Source: Euryodendron excelsum (taxonomy: Eukaryota > Streptophyta > Magnoliopsida > Ericales > Pentaphylacaceae). Taken from it: a stretch of DNA of 64,000 nt. The translations under genes and the position numbers were made by a program. The stretch covers positions 44,223,501 through 44,287,500 of the forward strand of contig CM065387.1 in NCBI GenBank assembly GCA_033060915.1, read 5' to 3'. The notes beneath the pieces are model-generated. The model did no database searches, had not been told where the DNA came from, and was given only the letters and a program-made list of their open reading frames with translations. Positions 49,258 to 62,175 of the stretch are shown piece by piece. Each line of letters starts with the position of its first letter. Positions within the stretch are counted from its first letter, which is position 1.

Positions 49258-50806
49258 AGTTTTTTTGCCAAAATAACTTTCTTTGCATAAATAATTTCCT
49301 ATTTAACACTCTTTCAAAAATAATTTTCAAATTAATATTCTAACATCATTCTTAAAAGAAATATTTTATTAACAAGTCATTATAATGTACCAAAATTGAG
49401 TTTGTGCCCAAGTACATGACTACATGTTTTTAAATTTTTCACTTACAATTGTGCTAGAAAAATTCTTGCTTTTGATGGGTTTACTGATCACCTGTAAATA
49501 ATATGATTAAAATCCGCCAATGTGCAGTTATGATGCAAAAAATTTAAGTTTTCTCAAAAATCTAGAATTTAATTACCAAAAAATATCAATTACCTCTGTT
49601 AATATCCCAAGATCCTCAGATGATATTCACAATTGGCTGCGAAAATAAAATTAGCTATTCATAATGTTGAAGAGACTTTATAAATAATTAAAAACTCCTA
49701 CATATATCTCTCTCTTGCCTCCTTTCAAACTCCCCCTCTTGCTACTCTTGGTTTGGCTATTTATAAACTCACAAGATAAAGTCATTCATTTCCTACGATG
49801 ATGCATTATTTCTTTTTAATTATTAATTTCTTTTTTTTCTTCTTTTCATGTCAATTGCTATTTTTTCATGTCAATTTTCATCTTTTCATATGAGTTGCCT
49901 TTTTTCTACGTCAATTGTCATCTTTCCATGTCAATTTTCATCTTTTCATGTGAATTTCTATGTGAGTTTGCTCTCTCTTTTATTCAAAAGCAAAAACATG
50001 CATTATTTGTTTTGGTAGAGTTGTTGAAAAATGGATATTTGCCCATGTGGGTGGCTGCAATCAATAAAAACTCCTTTCTTTCCATGTGAATTTGCTCCTT
50101 ATTTTATCTAAAAACTTACAAAATGCTCAACAAAATTTGTTAGGATTAAAAGTAAATTAATTAAAACTATTTATAATTATTTTAATGCTAACAAACACAA
50201 ATTAGGAACTTGTAATTACATTTTTTCAATGTAATCATCTACATAACCCTTTATAACATTATTTTCACCTCTCCTGGTGATTGTATACTAGTATAAGCAT
50301 GTATGGCCACGTGTTTGGGGGTGGTAACATTACAAAAGACCAGTTTTTTTTTTATCAGGCTTAAAGTTTTTGGAGCTTTTTCGTAGGTTTCTATTTTATG
50401 AAAGGTAAATTTTTGGAGCTTTCTCGTAGGTTTCTTTTTTATGAAAGGAAAATTTTTAGAGCTTTTCCGTAGGTTTTTTTTTATGAAAAGTAAATTTGGC
50501 CAATTTTTCTTTAGATTAAGTTGGATTTTATTACAACATTTTCGCGTTTCAATTTCTAAAGTAATGGGCATTAATATATGGGAATAGTGAGCTCACGCTT
50601 AATTATGAGAGAAAACAGTAAGTTTGAAAATAGGTATCCATTAAAAAGGGTCAAAAGGTCAATTTTAGCAAACTATAATGGCTTTCTAACAAAATATTCT
50701 CTTACGGATGATGTCACAATATTAATTTGAGAATTATTTTTAAGAGAGTGTTATATAGTGAATTATTTTTGAAAAGAATGTTATTTTGGCCAAAAAAAAA
50801 AACTCC
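49258..50806. mobile_element. Long-TIR DNA element (Mutator-like MITE type), 1.55 kb
   Basis: The first about 110 bp (TTTTTTTGCCAAAATAAC … CAAATTAATATTCTAACATC) are inverted at the other end (GATGTCACAATATTAATTTG … GTTATTTTGGCCAAAAAAA). Flanks ATTTAAGAG (49249-49257) and ATTTAAGGG (50807-50815) match 8 of 9, as expected for Mutator-type elements. A wider direct repeat ATAAAGATTCATTTAAG occurs at 49239-49255 and again at 50836-50852. The interior has LTR-like sequence with a terminal motif at 50209-50236 (GTAATTACA…AATGTAATCA). No transposase is present. Confidence 0.6.
50366..50500. repeat. About 2.5 to 3 tandem units of 50-55 bp
   Basis: The unit TTTTTGGAGCTTT(T/C)TCGTAGGTTTC…TTATGAAAGG(T/A)AAA recurs three times with few changes. 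Confidence 0.8.
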
Positions 50807-51170
50807 ATTTAAGGGTTATCTTTGATGCGGTATGGATAAAGATTCATTTAAGTTTATCGGTACTTCGTTAGGAAACATTTTAACAGCACAGTTAAATCAA
50901 TATCAGAAATAAATATAGATGGCATTGAAACTATTATCTTCCATTTAATATAATTCTATACCGATCCCACATATTAGTATGTAAAGCATACGCTTGCGTT
51001 GATCAACCCAAGTTTCGAATGATTCACAAGGCATGATTGCATGCATAGTTAGATATAGAGTCAACTTGAGCTTCAATTACTTCAGCAATGCAAAATGCGG
51101 TTACAGTATCTCATTAACGTCATTGAAAAAGTTCTATATTGAAACCACAGAAAGGGGGGGAAATAGATAG

Positions 51171-51419
51171 CTAAACCAGACATCCAATTCATTCAAGAAA
51201 AGTACATGCTCTTGCAATGAGTATTCATAATACAACCAAAATGGGAATTGAACTGTACCACTTGCAAGGCCAGGCTCCAGCCTTAATAGCCTCATACCAC
51301 CACAGCTCAAGCTAGTACCTTCATTTTAGGAGCTATTACACTAAAACTCAACCTAACTTTTGGGCAACCTTCTCAACAACTAAGAGATATATATGCTTTC
51401 CCCCTTCTCTTTTCCTTCC
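51171..51419 (-). repeat. PG2 3' flank, shared with PG1 and PG3
   Basis: It carries AATTCATTCAAGAAAAG, AATACAACCAAAATGGG, CACTTGCAAGGCCAGGCTCC and CTCATACCACCACAGC, in the same order as 21270-21440. Confidence 0.8.
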
Positions 51420-53713
51420 CTACAAGCAGCTTGTGGGCTCAAGTAAACCAGAAGCAGTTCCTCCGGCATTAAGACATGAAGCTTGGGCTGGTTGATTCCT
51501 ATAGGTGATTGCTACATCTTCCAACCTTATCCCCCTACATGGATATTGTTTACTACAGTCAAATTTCACAGCTACTTCTGTTGCTGATGACCCATGGATG
51601 TCCTGATATGTAACGTCGCTAATCTGTACACCCGAGACCTGCGTGCCAAATAAAAATATAGAGGAAACGAAGTAGTTAGTTTTTCAAGTTCTTGAAAGAG
51701 GGGCAGGAACTCTTATGAACTGACAACAATGCTAATTATGGGTTTAAACCAAACTAAAATAAGCCTTCCTCAGGTCAAGTTGGGTTTCTGTATTAGGGGG
51801 AAGAAGTGCTTGAGTCCGTTTCATTTTTGTTATATAAGCTTAAGATCATTCCAGCCTAATAGTAATTCGTACCAAAGATTTGGGATTGCATCCCACATTG
51901 GGACCTATTCTGTAGCTCATCACCATTGAGCCAAAAAGAAAAGAAACTGCATAGCAAGGGAGTATAAGGACCCTAGTGATGAAAACTTCCCTACCCTCTT
52001 ATGTTATGGTTAGCAAACAGTGGTATTCCTAGATAGAAAGAAAGAATATATAGTTTCCACAAACACCCATAAGAAATCATACCTGATCGGGGCAATTTTC
52101 GTTGCCTGGGCAGTAATTTTGGTCAATGATGATGGGATTTTGGACATTGATCATAGTAGCATGCTGAAAGAGGACACCCTTAACAAATCCATTGCTAGGC
52201 CTGCCCCATGTCTTTATCCTCACACCATTTTGTGTACCCCTAAACCTAACAGTTTTAACTGTCACATTTTGCACACCAAGTTCCTGCAACTCCTGGCCTA
52301 GACTCCCAATGCTGCACCAACCACACAAATACAAACATACATTAGAACATTATATCCATTAACAAAATGCAATACATGAGTCTTCGATCATTGGAATTGT
52401 ATATAAAACTCTACCTAATGCCATGCCCAGGACCGCAGGCAATGTTCTCAATCCACATATTCGTAGTGCCTGGACCTATAGATATACAATCGTCCCCAGT
52501 GGCAATCCTGGAGTTCAAAATTGTGATTCCTGATGATGATGCAACGTGAATGCCGTCGGTGTTTGGGCTGTTGCCTGAGGCTAAGACATTCACTCCTTGT
52601 AGCTTGACATTGTTGCAGCTGTTGATGACAATGTGGAACATTTGACTGTTTAGCGAAGTTAATCCTCTGACAACAATGTTGTTCGAGTTGCTAAATTCTA
52701 GTGTCTGCAGATATACACAAGGGAATACTTCAATGATCTAAACTTGAAAAAAAGAAAAAAAAAATTAAGAAAGATTGTCTTATAAGTCATAAAATCAAGG
52801 ACCACTAGTAACTATGCAATCAACTAATTCGTCTAAGCACATGAAATTTTTACGACCCAAAAGGCAAGCTAACATGGCCTAAGAAAATGGTTGACCTTTC
52901 ATACTTAATAACTAGCTCACAAGGAATGTTAGAAATATAAAATCTCCGCTGCAATAATATGGCATCTTGTTGAGTATGCCCCTAACCTTTTCTATGAGGT
53001 TCACTGGGTTAAAATTTATACATGTACATATATAAAAAATAGAAATAACCCAATATTGGAGCAAAGTGTTTCAGTTTAATTCACACACAAGTGTTTTCCA
53101 AATTTAAACTGGAGAGCCCCCCTCTCCAATTTCCCGAAATTTTTAGTGGACCAAAACGGGCAATTTTTTCAAAATTGGTAGTTTTTGTGGCATCCAAACT
53201 TTTTATGACCGGGACGCCTTTCTAGTGAAAGGACTGCCCCAACGAAGAAAAGGACAGGATAGTATTTTAACATACCGTAGCTCCACTGGGGCAACCCTGG
53301 CCTGAGGCCTTGCAAGCCCACAAACCAGTTCCTTGACCATCAAGGGTTCCACCATAGATGGAAACACCACTGACATGCTCAAATAAGAGCCAATTGGCGC
53401 CATTTCCAAGAACATGGTAATCCGAGGGAGCCACAAGAGTGCCGTTAATACGAATGGTGATGGCGCTGTTCTTGCATTGCCCGCCGAAGATTGTCTTGCC
53501 CAGCAAGTACCTTCCCCGCGGCACGTTGATCGTGGCCGGCTTTGTCGAGCCACAAGCTGCAGCCCATGCACTGAGGAAGGACTGGGTTGAGTCAGACACT
53601 CCATCTCCTCTGGCTCCAAAAGTAACCACATTGTATCTTGTTGCAGTTGCTAATGATTGGTAGAAGAAGATGAAGAGAAGTGCGAGAAGAAGAGAAGTCA
53701 TGGATTGCACCAT
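51420..53713 (-). CDS. PG2: polygalacturonase (GH28), four exons, intact
   Basis: Exons: 53713-53276, 52704-52415, 52311-52083 and 51638-51420 (438, 290, 229, 219 nt), with GT-AG introns, encoding 391 residues. The length is normal for secreted plant polygalacturonases. Family role: hydrolysis of alpha-1,4-galacturonan in wall pectin. A signal peptide is likely at residues 1-27 ([20 protein letters not shown]). All four GH28 motifs are present: NTDG at 194-197, GDDC at 216-219, GPGHG ending at 241 (His240) and RIK at 274-276. The mature start [13 protein letters not shown] and YGGTLDGQG are typical. The upstream in-frame Met of MVQSMTS was taken as start; the Met four codons later is equally possible and is the one shared with PG1. 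Endo versus exo action cannot be read from the sequence. Confidence 0.93.
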
Positions 53714-53776
53714 TTTTATCAGAGAGAGAGAGAGTGGGAGTTAGATAGTGGTGAGAAGTTGAAGCGGTTTGAGGGG

Positions 53777-53784
53777 TATGTATA
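53777..53784 (-). promoter_or_regulatory. Putative TATA box of PG2
   Basis: The minus strand reads TATACATA, 64 bases upstream of the first ATG, aligned with TATAAATA of PG1. A CT-rich leader lies between (53721-53735). Confidence 0.5.
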
Positions 53785-53861
53785 GGCTTTGAATGCCAGG
53801 GACGAAAGTAATTAAAAACAAAGTAAATGCTGACATATGTTAGGCATATGTCCAGGAACAT

Positions 53862-55079
53862 TTATATTTTTAATTCACTTCAACTCATATCTTTTTATGT
53901 ATTGCTTTTATAGGAGTAACTACTAAACTTACTCATTTCAATTAATTTCAATGACAAAATTGGCCTTCTAAAACTATTACTCACTCCTAACTCGGTGGAA
54001 CATGAATCGTTAGTGGACCCACTTATTTAATGCCTAGTTAGCTAGCACAACGGATCCACATTTTGCACTTTAAACAATGGGTCCGATCGGGTAAACCGAT
54101 GTTGCCTTAGACTTATTCACATTTTATCATTCACCATGTGTAAGTTTACTTACATGGTAGTACATTGTTCTCCTATTTTTTTCCTTACTATTTATTAACT
54201 TACAAATATCAAATGCAAAAAATAAATAAATAAATGAAATACAAAAATACTTTAGGATACTTTCATCTAAATGAAAAAAAAATTATGTTTTTCTTTTATA
54301 TTATCCGAAACCTAATGCAAAATGCTTATTTTTTGAAGTTGAATTGTAGATTCCTCATATTAAACTTAAGAGCAATGCTATATATAAATTCTTTTCTCAC
54401 TTATTTTCTTACCCACCAGACACCTTGCATGTGAGACATATATTAATAAATGCATGTGGGACTCATTCATTTGTGTCTAGTGAGTAAGAAAGTAAGTGAG
54501 AAAATTATTTACGTATAACATTTTCATAAACTTAATTTTGTTGAATTTTGAAGCAATACAGAAATATTGATTATTGTTTTCACTCTTTTATGACATTGCA
54601 TACCTATCAAAGTATTATTTTCAGTAATTAAAACATATTTTCTAGTTTTTAATCACAATTTGCGAATATATGACAAAGTATTATTTCATCATTTTATTAA
54701 TTATATGTCTAGAATAAATTTTTATTTGAATCTTATCAAAGGATGAAAAGCGAGGAAAAAAAGAAGCCACACATAGTTAGTTTTTCATGATGTCAGTTGA
54801 AATAGCTAGAGACAAAGCAGCTATGGGTCTTCTACTACATACATTCATAAAGGTGGCTGGATCAATTAAGTTTTGATCTATTTCTTTATGATGTCATTTT
54901 TTTCATTGTGATAGAGAAGTTAAAAAGTATTTATTACTTAACTTCGAAGAATGTTTCAAATGTTTGGGATTTGATACAAACATGCTCTCATTATGTTAAA
55001 ATAACACTTTTTAACTTCCTTAAAATGTGCTCTTAGGGCATATGTTAACACAACCCTTTTCTTTTTAAATTTAAAAATT
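53862..55079. other. AT-rich upstream region of PG2, no gene seen
   Basis: Long AT-rich sequence with short frames only. It presumably contains promoter elements of PG2, but I cannot identify specific sites with confidence. Confidence 0.4.
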
Positions 55080-57500
55080 AAAATGAAGCTCATTAATTTA
55101 TTAATAAAGGCATGTAAATTTTATTAAAGAAATGTCACTACCAAAATAAATAAGTGAATTTGAGAATATTTTGAAACTCACTAGTTTATTAAGATCAATT
55201 TAGATTAAAAAATGAGCCATTGGCTAAAGATGTAAATAATTTACGTCATGTAATCATATAAACAAGAAGAAAATCAAGATTACACGATGTGGTAGCTAAT
55301 CTTTACAGATTGCCTTTCCTTTTACTAGTGATGAATGATAAAATCAAAATTCCGAGCTCTGATAATTGAAATTTTAAACATTATTATTGTCATTTACCAC
55401 TCTCCACAATGGTAAAGTGAGTTGAGCCATCTAGCACATATAGGGTTGGCGCGACTTCATGTAGTAGAAACTTGAAAGTCCTTATCATAATTCCAAACGT
55501 CAGCGTAATGCTTTTTTACACAAGTGGAATACCAAATTGCGACACGTTACTAAATTCTTTGTTAAACTGACCATTCATCAAAATTAAATTATGTGGTTAT
55601 ATGTGTAAATGTATATATGTGGCAGTTTTAATTTCTTAAAGCGCAGGAATTAGAAAGCCTCCAATTCCTACATTGGCCATCACTTCTTCCTAAACCAGAT
55701 TTTCCTTTGTTTGTAAATTAGTAAAGGGGTAATTACACTTTACCTCATTGTAGTTTGAAAGAAAATCAGATGACCCCCTGTGATTTAAAAGTGAATATAT
55801 AATTCTCTATGGTTTGGACTTATTTGAAAAATAGATGAAAATTTGAGAAATTTAATGAATTGACAAAAATTACCCCTACAGGGACAAAATCGTCTTTTTA
55901 TTATTCCATTTTGAAGAGAAAAATAACGGAAATACTCTTGTGACAACATTTTCATTAATACTAATGGTTTTCATCTATTTGAAGATAAGTCCAAACTACA
56001 AAAGATAATATGATTTTCACTCAAACCACAAGAGTTAAGTGTGATTACCCATTAGTTAAATTACTAAAACGCCCATTCATTTGTACTTACTACACCCTTC
56101 TTCTTCGTCTTCTTCTTCTTCTTACCTAGTATTATTAAACGTATTTGATCATTTTGGACAGTCAAATATCAGAAAATAAGTAACAAGAGATTGCAATTTT
56201 GGTAAAGCAGCCTGATGAATTATTATTTGAAGAATTTCTGAATCAAGAATAGATAACACCAATTTGTCTCTATCAATACTGCAATGTCTCAGCAAGGAGT
56301 GATCTGTGCTTACACTTGAAGGCTTTCAAAATGATATATTGAGCTTATTTGCTAACTAATATTCGACGGGTTCCAGTAATTAATAAAATTTGGAAATCTT
56401 TAATTCTATGTGTTGAATCAACAGAACCACTAGAAAGTCTAGAAGATGCATACAAAGCTGTTTTCTTATCTAATCAATCATTTGGATATCAAAGTCCTCT
56501 CCATGACTTCAGGTCCGGACTTAGGAGGGGCTTCTCTCGCTTCCAAGTGGCAGAATTTCATTCATAACTTAGGTTAGATTGCTATAAATCATAGTAACCC
56601 ATGTGCAACAAGAACTAAAGAAATAAATTATAAAGCAAAGAATGAAAAGTTACAGGGATCCATGTTATAGCTTGCTTCTAATTTCCATCATTAGCATTGA
56701 ATGCAAAGACTTTGGTTCATTACTATTCCAAAGCATAGTTTATGAAATCCTTTTGCAATTATGAGAGTCAGAATAATTCCATCATGTTAGATGCACTGAG
56801 AGGCTTGTGAATATTGTGGGCAAAATTCTCCCTTCTCTAACCATGTTCATGCATTTGATTATTGTAGTGATGAAAAAAATCATTCTCAAGTTAGGTCAAT
56901 GTGAGGGTAGTTGGATAATCACGATCATGCCGGAATTCTATGCTTAACGATTAGAATTTTTATGTAAGAGACTTAATTAATTAGTAGATGAAAATGTAAT
57001 GGCCATGCGAAGTACTGTTTTAGTTTATAGTTTCTTCATAACCGCATAATCAAGTCCCATGTGCGAATTCATTGATAAGGGGAATGAAAAGGAAGACTTC
57101 GGTTTTCAGTAATTAAGGAATGTACCTGTTATAGTTTAATAAAATGTTTGGTATGCTGGTTATGGTACCCGTAACAAAAGGTATACGGATTAGGCTAATC
57201 ATTTTTTAATTAATTTATATAATTCCAATGATTGCTTTTGCACCTTTAAAGGTGAGAATTAAGCAGTAAACCTTGCAGTTCCATTGTGCAGCTCCTCTGC
57301 TCAACTCGCATGCCCGTTGGAATGTTATTTATAATCTATTTATTTATTTATTTTCGTTGGAGAAGTTACAAAATTTAAAACCAACCTATTTGGATAGTTA
57401 GTTGCTCATCATTTCCTACTCTCTAAGAATCTTTTGGTGGCAAGTTTTGTACACCTTATTTATTTATTTATTAGTCTGGAAAAACTAAGCTTTATAAAAT
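55080..57500. repeat. Duplicated PG upstream region, PG2 copy
   Basis: It is paralogous in order to 39064-41630 plus 46674-48550. This copy is compact, interrupted only by the MITE at 55727-56050, whereas the PG1 copy has absorbed a MITE and a CACTA element. Confidence 0.7.
55727..56050. mobile_element. MITE with GGGTAATTACACTT terminal inverted repeats
   Basis: The left end is GGGTAATTACACTTTACCTC and the right end is GAGTTAAGTGTGATTACCC, an imperfect inverted repeat of about 19 bp. Flanks ATTAGTAAAG and ATTAGTTAAA resemble a 9-10 bp target duplication. Without the insert, the surrounding sequence aligns to 41355-41400. It is similar in style to the MITE at 41631-42163. Confidence 0.65.
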
Positions 57501-57594
57501 AAGTACGATTATTAATGACCGCGAGAAAAACATCTCTCTCATGGAGGGTCTTTCTGTTGACCATTTTATATTGAGGAGATGCGAAGTACAGTCA

Positions 57595-58007
57595 TCAGAA
57601 CCGATCCAGCATCAATTGGTGAGGCTATAGGTTCAAGATTTATCGAATCAATCGTTTTAATCGGTCTTAAAAATTAAATATATTTTATTTATTTATATAT
57701 ATTTTACTTTAAATGTAATTTATATTATAAAGTAAAACACAAAAAATTAGGTGGAGTAATGGTGAGTATTACTTAATTCTACTCTTAGTTCCCAAGTTCA
57801 TATCTTGTGAACCACAAATACATCAAATTTTTAAAAAACTTAAAAAGTCAAAGCGGGTCAATGGTTTTTTTTTCAAAAAATCGACTTCTCAGTTCACTGA
57901 TTTTTTTAAAGACCTAGCAACTCTTTCAGTTCAACCCAGTTCATATACATTTTCAGTAAATTAGTTGAACCATACTGATTTAGTGTCCGATTTTCGGTTG
58001 AACCGAT
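57595..58007. mobile_element. Possible small DNA transposon rich in AACCGAT/ATCGGTT words
   Basis: GAACCGATCCAGCATCAATTG on the left and CGATTTTCGGTTGAACCGATTGA on the right are loosely inverted. The body contains CAGTTCAACCCAGTTCA and ATCGTTTTAATCGGTC. The termini are imprecise and no target duplication was found. The right edge is where the next LTR begins. Confidence 0.35.
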
Positions 58008-59890
58008 TGATTATATTCTAAAAGTGCAATATATATGCCTTAATTAGTTCATTGTTAGAGTTAGAATATGTTTATTTATATTGTTTTAGTCCTCACTTAT
58101 ATCTAACTCATAATGTTTGTATGTAAACTGGAATCCTTGCTTAAAAGGACAAAATCGAATAAAAGGGAAAAGTCTGTTTGAATAGATTAAGTGGGCATTC
58201 AAATACCCATTCAAACAGTAGGCCAAGTATTCAAACGGTATGGAGAACCGTTCGAATGGAACGTCAAACGAAATAGAAGTGTCAAAAACTTCAGAGGCTC
58301 GATTTCCCATCAAAAATAAGTCCAAAAAGCATCAGAAAATTCAGAGCCATGTTTTAGTATCAGATGGGCATCCAAACACCCGTTCGAATGCCAGCCAATC
58401 TCGTTTGAACACTTAGCAGAATTGTAAGCATCCCATTTTTGCTCGCTCAGCAATCTCCAATCCATGTCAATCACTCCAGTAAAACGTCACAATACTATCA
58501 AAACTCAAATCGGCTTTTCAAACTCCCATACAGTCAATTGATTGCTTCCCGAGCCTGACCGACCTAACTGAAGCCAGATGACCAAAATGCCCCTAGGCTT
58601 TCCATGTAACTTTGTAAGACTAGGCAGTCTTTGAAACCAATTACCACCATCGGAGTGACGAAAACACTCACAAACCTTAAACAGTTCACTTTTGGCACAT
58701 GTTAGTCAGCCAATGTAGAATGTCTGTTATATCGTCCCTTGGCATCCGGTAGTTTTTCGAGATCAGACAGTCTCCAGAACCAACACCAAATCGTCGGAGT
58801 GACAGAAACACTCAAAAACCTTTAAGTCGTTGGAGTAACGATAACACTTACCAAGTCGACACGAGTATGTCACCCAAACCCTTAGTGTCATAGGACCGAA
58901 AGCGCTCCTTGGCCATGGCATGTTTTTTTAAGAAAAGAGAGACCTTTGGAAGCCAACTTATCACAATTGTTGAAGTAACGGAAACACTCGAAAACCCAGG
59001 TTAACACTGGCACCTGCTAGCCCGACATGGTGAAAAATGACCAAACTACTCCTTAGACACATCGGCACGTCTTCGAAAAAGTACTAAATCCTCAAGACGG
59101 TAAGTCCACCCTCAATGACTATCCCTTGACAGTCCAGCACGTTCGAGATGCCAATCAAACCAACTCCAATTCAACCCCGATCAAAATGACTATTCTGCCC
59201 CAAGCACTCCAGCATGACCTTCGAGAAAACACCAATCCCTCAAGACTGTAAGGCCATTTCTCAAACTGTCTCTAGACAATCCGGCATGTTCAAGATGCTC
59301 CTCAAGTCTGTTCCAGCCCCGTTCCGGCAAGTTCTGATCAAAATGATCATTTTGCCCCTGATAATCAGGTTTAAAAAGTTTATATCTTCTTCTTAATTCT
59401 TTAAGATTAAACCCTAGATACTTACGGAAACCTAGATGTTTGATTATACTTGGTAATATCTATGCACAAACCCTAGTTTGGTATAATTATTGTATAAGTT
59501 GATAGTATGCATCTATGATTTTAAACCTGATTTATTTTACGATTGATTGATAAAGCATAATAGTTTTTATCACTAAATTTTTTGAATCAAAGACTTGGGA
59601 TGCGGTCAATGATTTGAGTTATCAAAAGTCTCCATTGAAATTTCGAGTGAAATAATTAGTTGGAACAATTGGTCTCGAGACTTTCTTTATTCAATAAAAT
59701 TGGTTTCATAGTTTAATTTTAAATAAACAAACCCTTTTCAACTATTAAATTTGTTGTTTCTTTTTAGAAGTAACTTGAGAGTTTTTGTGCACTCTGAGAA
59801 AGTGCTGGAGCATGTTCATCATATTGTTATCTTTCCCTAAGGATTCGATCCCGAACTTCACCAGGTTATACTTCTTTGCTATCTTACGCT
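58008..59890 (+). mobile_element. Divergent LARD-family LTR, plus orientation
   Basis: It starts TGATTATATTCTAAAAGTGCAAT, the counterpart of the family terminus, followed by ATTAGTTCATTGTTAGAG. It carries the CCGTTCGAATGG motif cluster (58190-58410). Near its end it has CGATCCCGAACTTCACCAGGTTATAC, the counterpart of the CGCGACC…TTTATAC end region. The part 58440-59360 resembles the reverse complement of 17160-17900 in the 4.8-kb insertion (for example ATCAAAATGATCATTTTGCCCCTG at 59337). It is therefore a mosaic. The exact 3' end was not found. Confidence 0.5.
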
Positions 59891-60480
59891 TAGGATTATC
59901 TGAAGATCTTTCCGAAGAAGTTGTTTGGTGCAAGTTACTGGTTCAACTGGCCAGTTCAATCTAATTTTAACAACTATGATGCAAAGTTTACATTCAATAA
60001 GAAAGCCTCCTAATTGTTCTCTCAACTCAATTAATGCTTGTTGCTGACAATCTTCAATCAGTAAAATTAATTGCTTTTTAAATAATTTCAGCCAAGTCAT
60101 ACTTCCTTTGACTGGATATGAATTCACTAACTTCACTACACGCGCTTTGTTCTATAACTGCCTACAATGAAAACCTCCCTTCATAGCTCATATGGGTACT
60201 AATTAATTTCAGATAATTTTAAGACATGCACCTTATCATTCAACCCTCAAAAAGTACCCCTATTTTTTTTTTAGCTTTTAAATTTCAAAGGTTGTCTTCT
60301 AATTAGCTTTTGGTTGTCAAGGATATTTTGGGGTTCATCATCTCGAGATATACTAGGTCATATAAATGATGGTTTAGCAATGAACAACAGCATGGTTGCA
60401 TGGCCATCATACGCAAATACAACTATACAATTTCACGTTCCCTTTGTTCTATTGATGCGTATCCAACCATTGTGAATTCA
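59891..60480. other. Unassigned sequence between LTR and LINE-D
   Basis: A minus-strand 85-codon frame (60136-59879) has no recognised domain. It might be internal sequence of the preceding LTR element or host DNA. Nothing more can be supported. Confidence 0.3.
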
Positions 60481-60493
60481 ATATGTGATCACC

Positions 60494-62162
60494 ATCAATG
60501 GCTCTCTTCATGGTTTTTTTAAAGGGCAGCAAGGTCTTTGGCAAGGGGACCCTTTATCTCCTTTTCTTTTTGTTTTATGTTTGGAGTATCTTTCTCGACT
60601 TCTTGGGAGATTGAAGTTTAATCCTAAATTTAATTTTCATCCTAAATGTGAAAGGTTGAATATGACTCATTTAGCTTTTGCCGATGATTTGATCCTCTTT
60701 TCTAAAGGGGATGTTACTTCGGTCAAGCTTCTTATGGATAATCTACAGGTTTTTGGGCAATGTTCTGGTTTGAAAGTTAATATGATCAAGTCTAATGTGT
60801 TTGCAGCAGGTGTAAACAGACAAGACTTGGTTGTTATTAAGGGCCTTACAGGTTTTGAAATGGGCTGTTTTCCTTTCCGATACCTGGGCATTCCAGTGGC
60901 TGGCTCTAAATTAAAGATAGTTCAGTACAGCCCTTTCATTAACAGGATCACTGATTCTATTAACGCTTGGACTGGAGCTTCGTTGTCATATGCTGGGAAA
61001 GCTGAGCTGATCAAGTCTGTTTTGCAAGGAGTGGATTGCTTTTGGTTATCTATTCTACCTATTTCGGCTATGGTCCGACACAAAGTCACTCAAATGTGTA
61101 GAAATTTTCTTTGGGGAGGTAAGTGTTTTGAATATAAGCATCCCTTAGTGGCCTGGAAAGATGTTTGTAAGCCTAAGATGGAAGGAGGGCTTGGCTTTAA
61201 AGATTTGCAGACTTGAAATTTGGCCTTGATGGCTAAGAATTTGTGGAATATCCATGCCAAGAAGGATTCTCTATAGCTTAAATGGGTCCACCAAATTTAT
61301 CTTTCTCAGTGTTCTATTTGGGGCATCCAAGCCAAAAAGAAAGATTCTCATTTGATAAAGCAAATTCTGCAAATTAGGGACAGATTGATTGCTACAGTTG
61401 GGTCTGCTTCTGAAGCCATTGCTACGATGGAACAATGGACTGAATTGGGTTGTTTGAACTCCAAACCAGTGTATGATTTCTTTAGACCGAAGGGAGCAAT
61501 CTCTAAATGGCCAAAGTTGGTCTGGCATAGCAATCTAGTGCCCAAACAGTCATTCATTTTCTGGTTGGGTATGAAAGATTGTTTGCTGACAAGAGACAAT
61601 ATTCGTGTGCAGATTGAGGATCAACAGTGCCCCCTCTGCAGGGCAGTAGATGAATCGATAAGCCACTTGTTTTTTCAATGTTCGTTTGTGCAACAAGTCT
61701 GGACAGCCATTAAACATTGGTTGGGATTCTTCAGGGCTTTAAGCATGATAAAGGCAGCTACCAAATGGATACTCAAGGAACATAGAGGCACAGGAATTCA
61801 AGCGGCAGCCAAAAGGGTTGGCTTAGCAAGCACCATATATATCTTATGGGACACACGAAATACAAGAATTTTTGAAGGTAGAATTCAGTCTCCAGCAACT
61901 GTTACTAGAAAGATTTAGATTATGGTGTATAGAGTTCTATACTCTTTATTTCTGAATACTTGTTTCTCATTAGGGACATAGCTGCTTTGCTTAGCATTGA
62001 CTTAATAGTTGGCTTTGTAGTTACTTGTTTCTTTTGAGTTTTTGAAGGGATGTTATGCTCTAGAGCTTGCTCTAGTCTGTTCATTTTTGCTCATGGGTAT
62101 GCCCTGAGTTATGTATATGCTTTTGATCTATAAACTTTATTTACCGATCAAAAAAAAAAAAA
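60494..62162 (+). mobile_element. LINE-D, 5'-truncated L1-type element with 13-bp target duplication
   Basis: It starts inside the RT (GLWQGDPLSPFLF, motif B with R to W, and LAFADDLILFS, motif C). It continues through FPFRYLGIPVAGSKLK, SLSYAGKAELIKSVLQG and NFLWGGKCFEYKHPL to a stop at 61214. After the stop the frame continues to 61918 with KQSFIFWLGMKDCL and a zinc-binding pattern CPLCRAVDESISHLFFQC. The 3' end TTACCGATCAAAA is shared with LINE-C. ATATGTGATCACC occurs at 60481-60493 and 62163-62175. The element is dead because of stops and 5' truncation. Confidence 0.92.
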
Positions 62163-62175
62163 ATATGTGATCACC

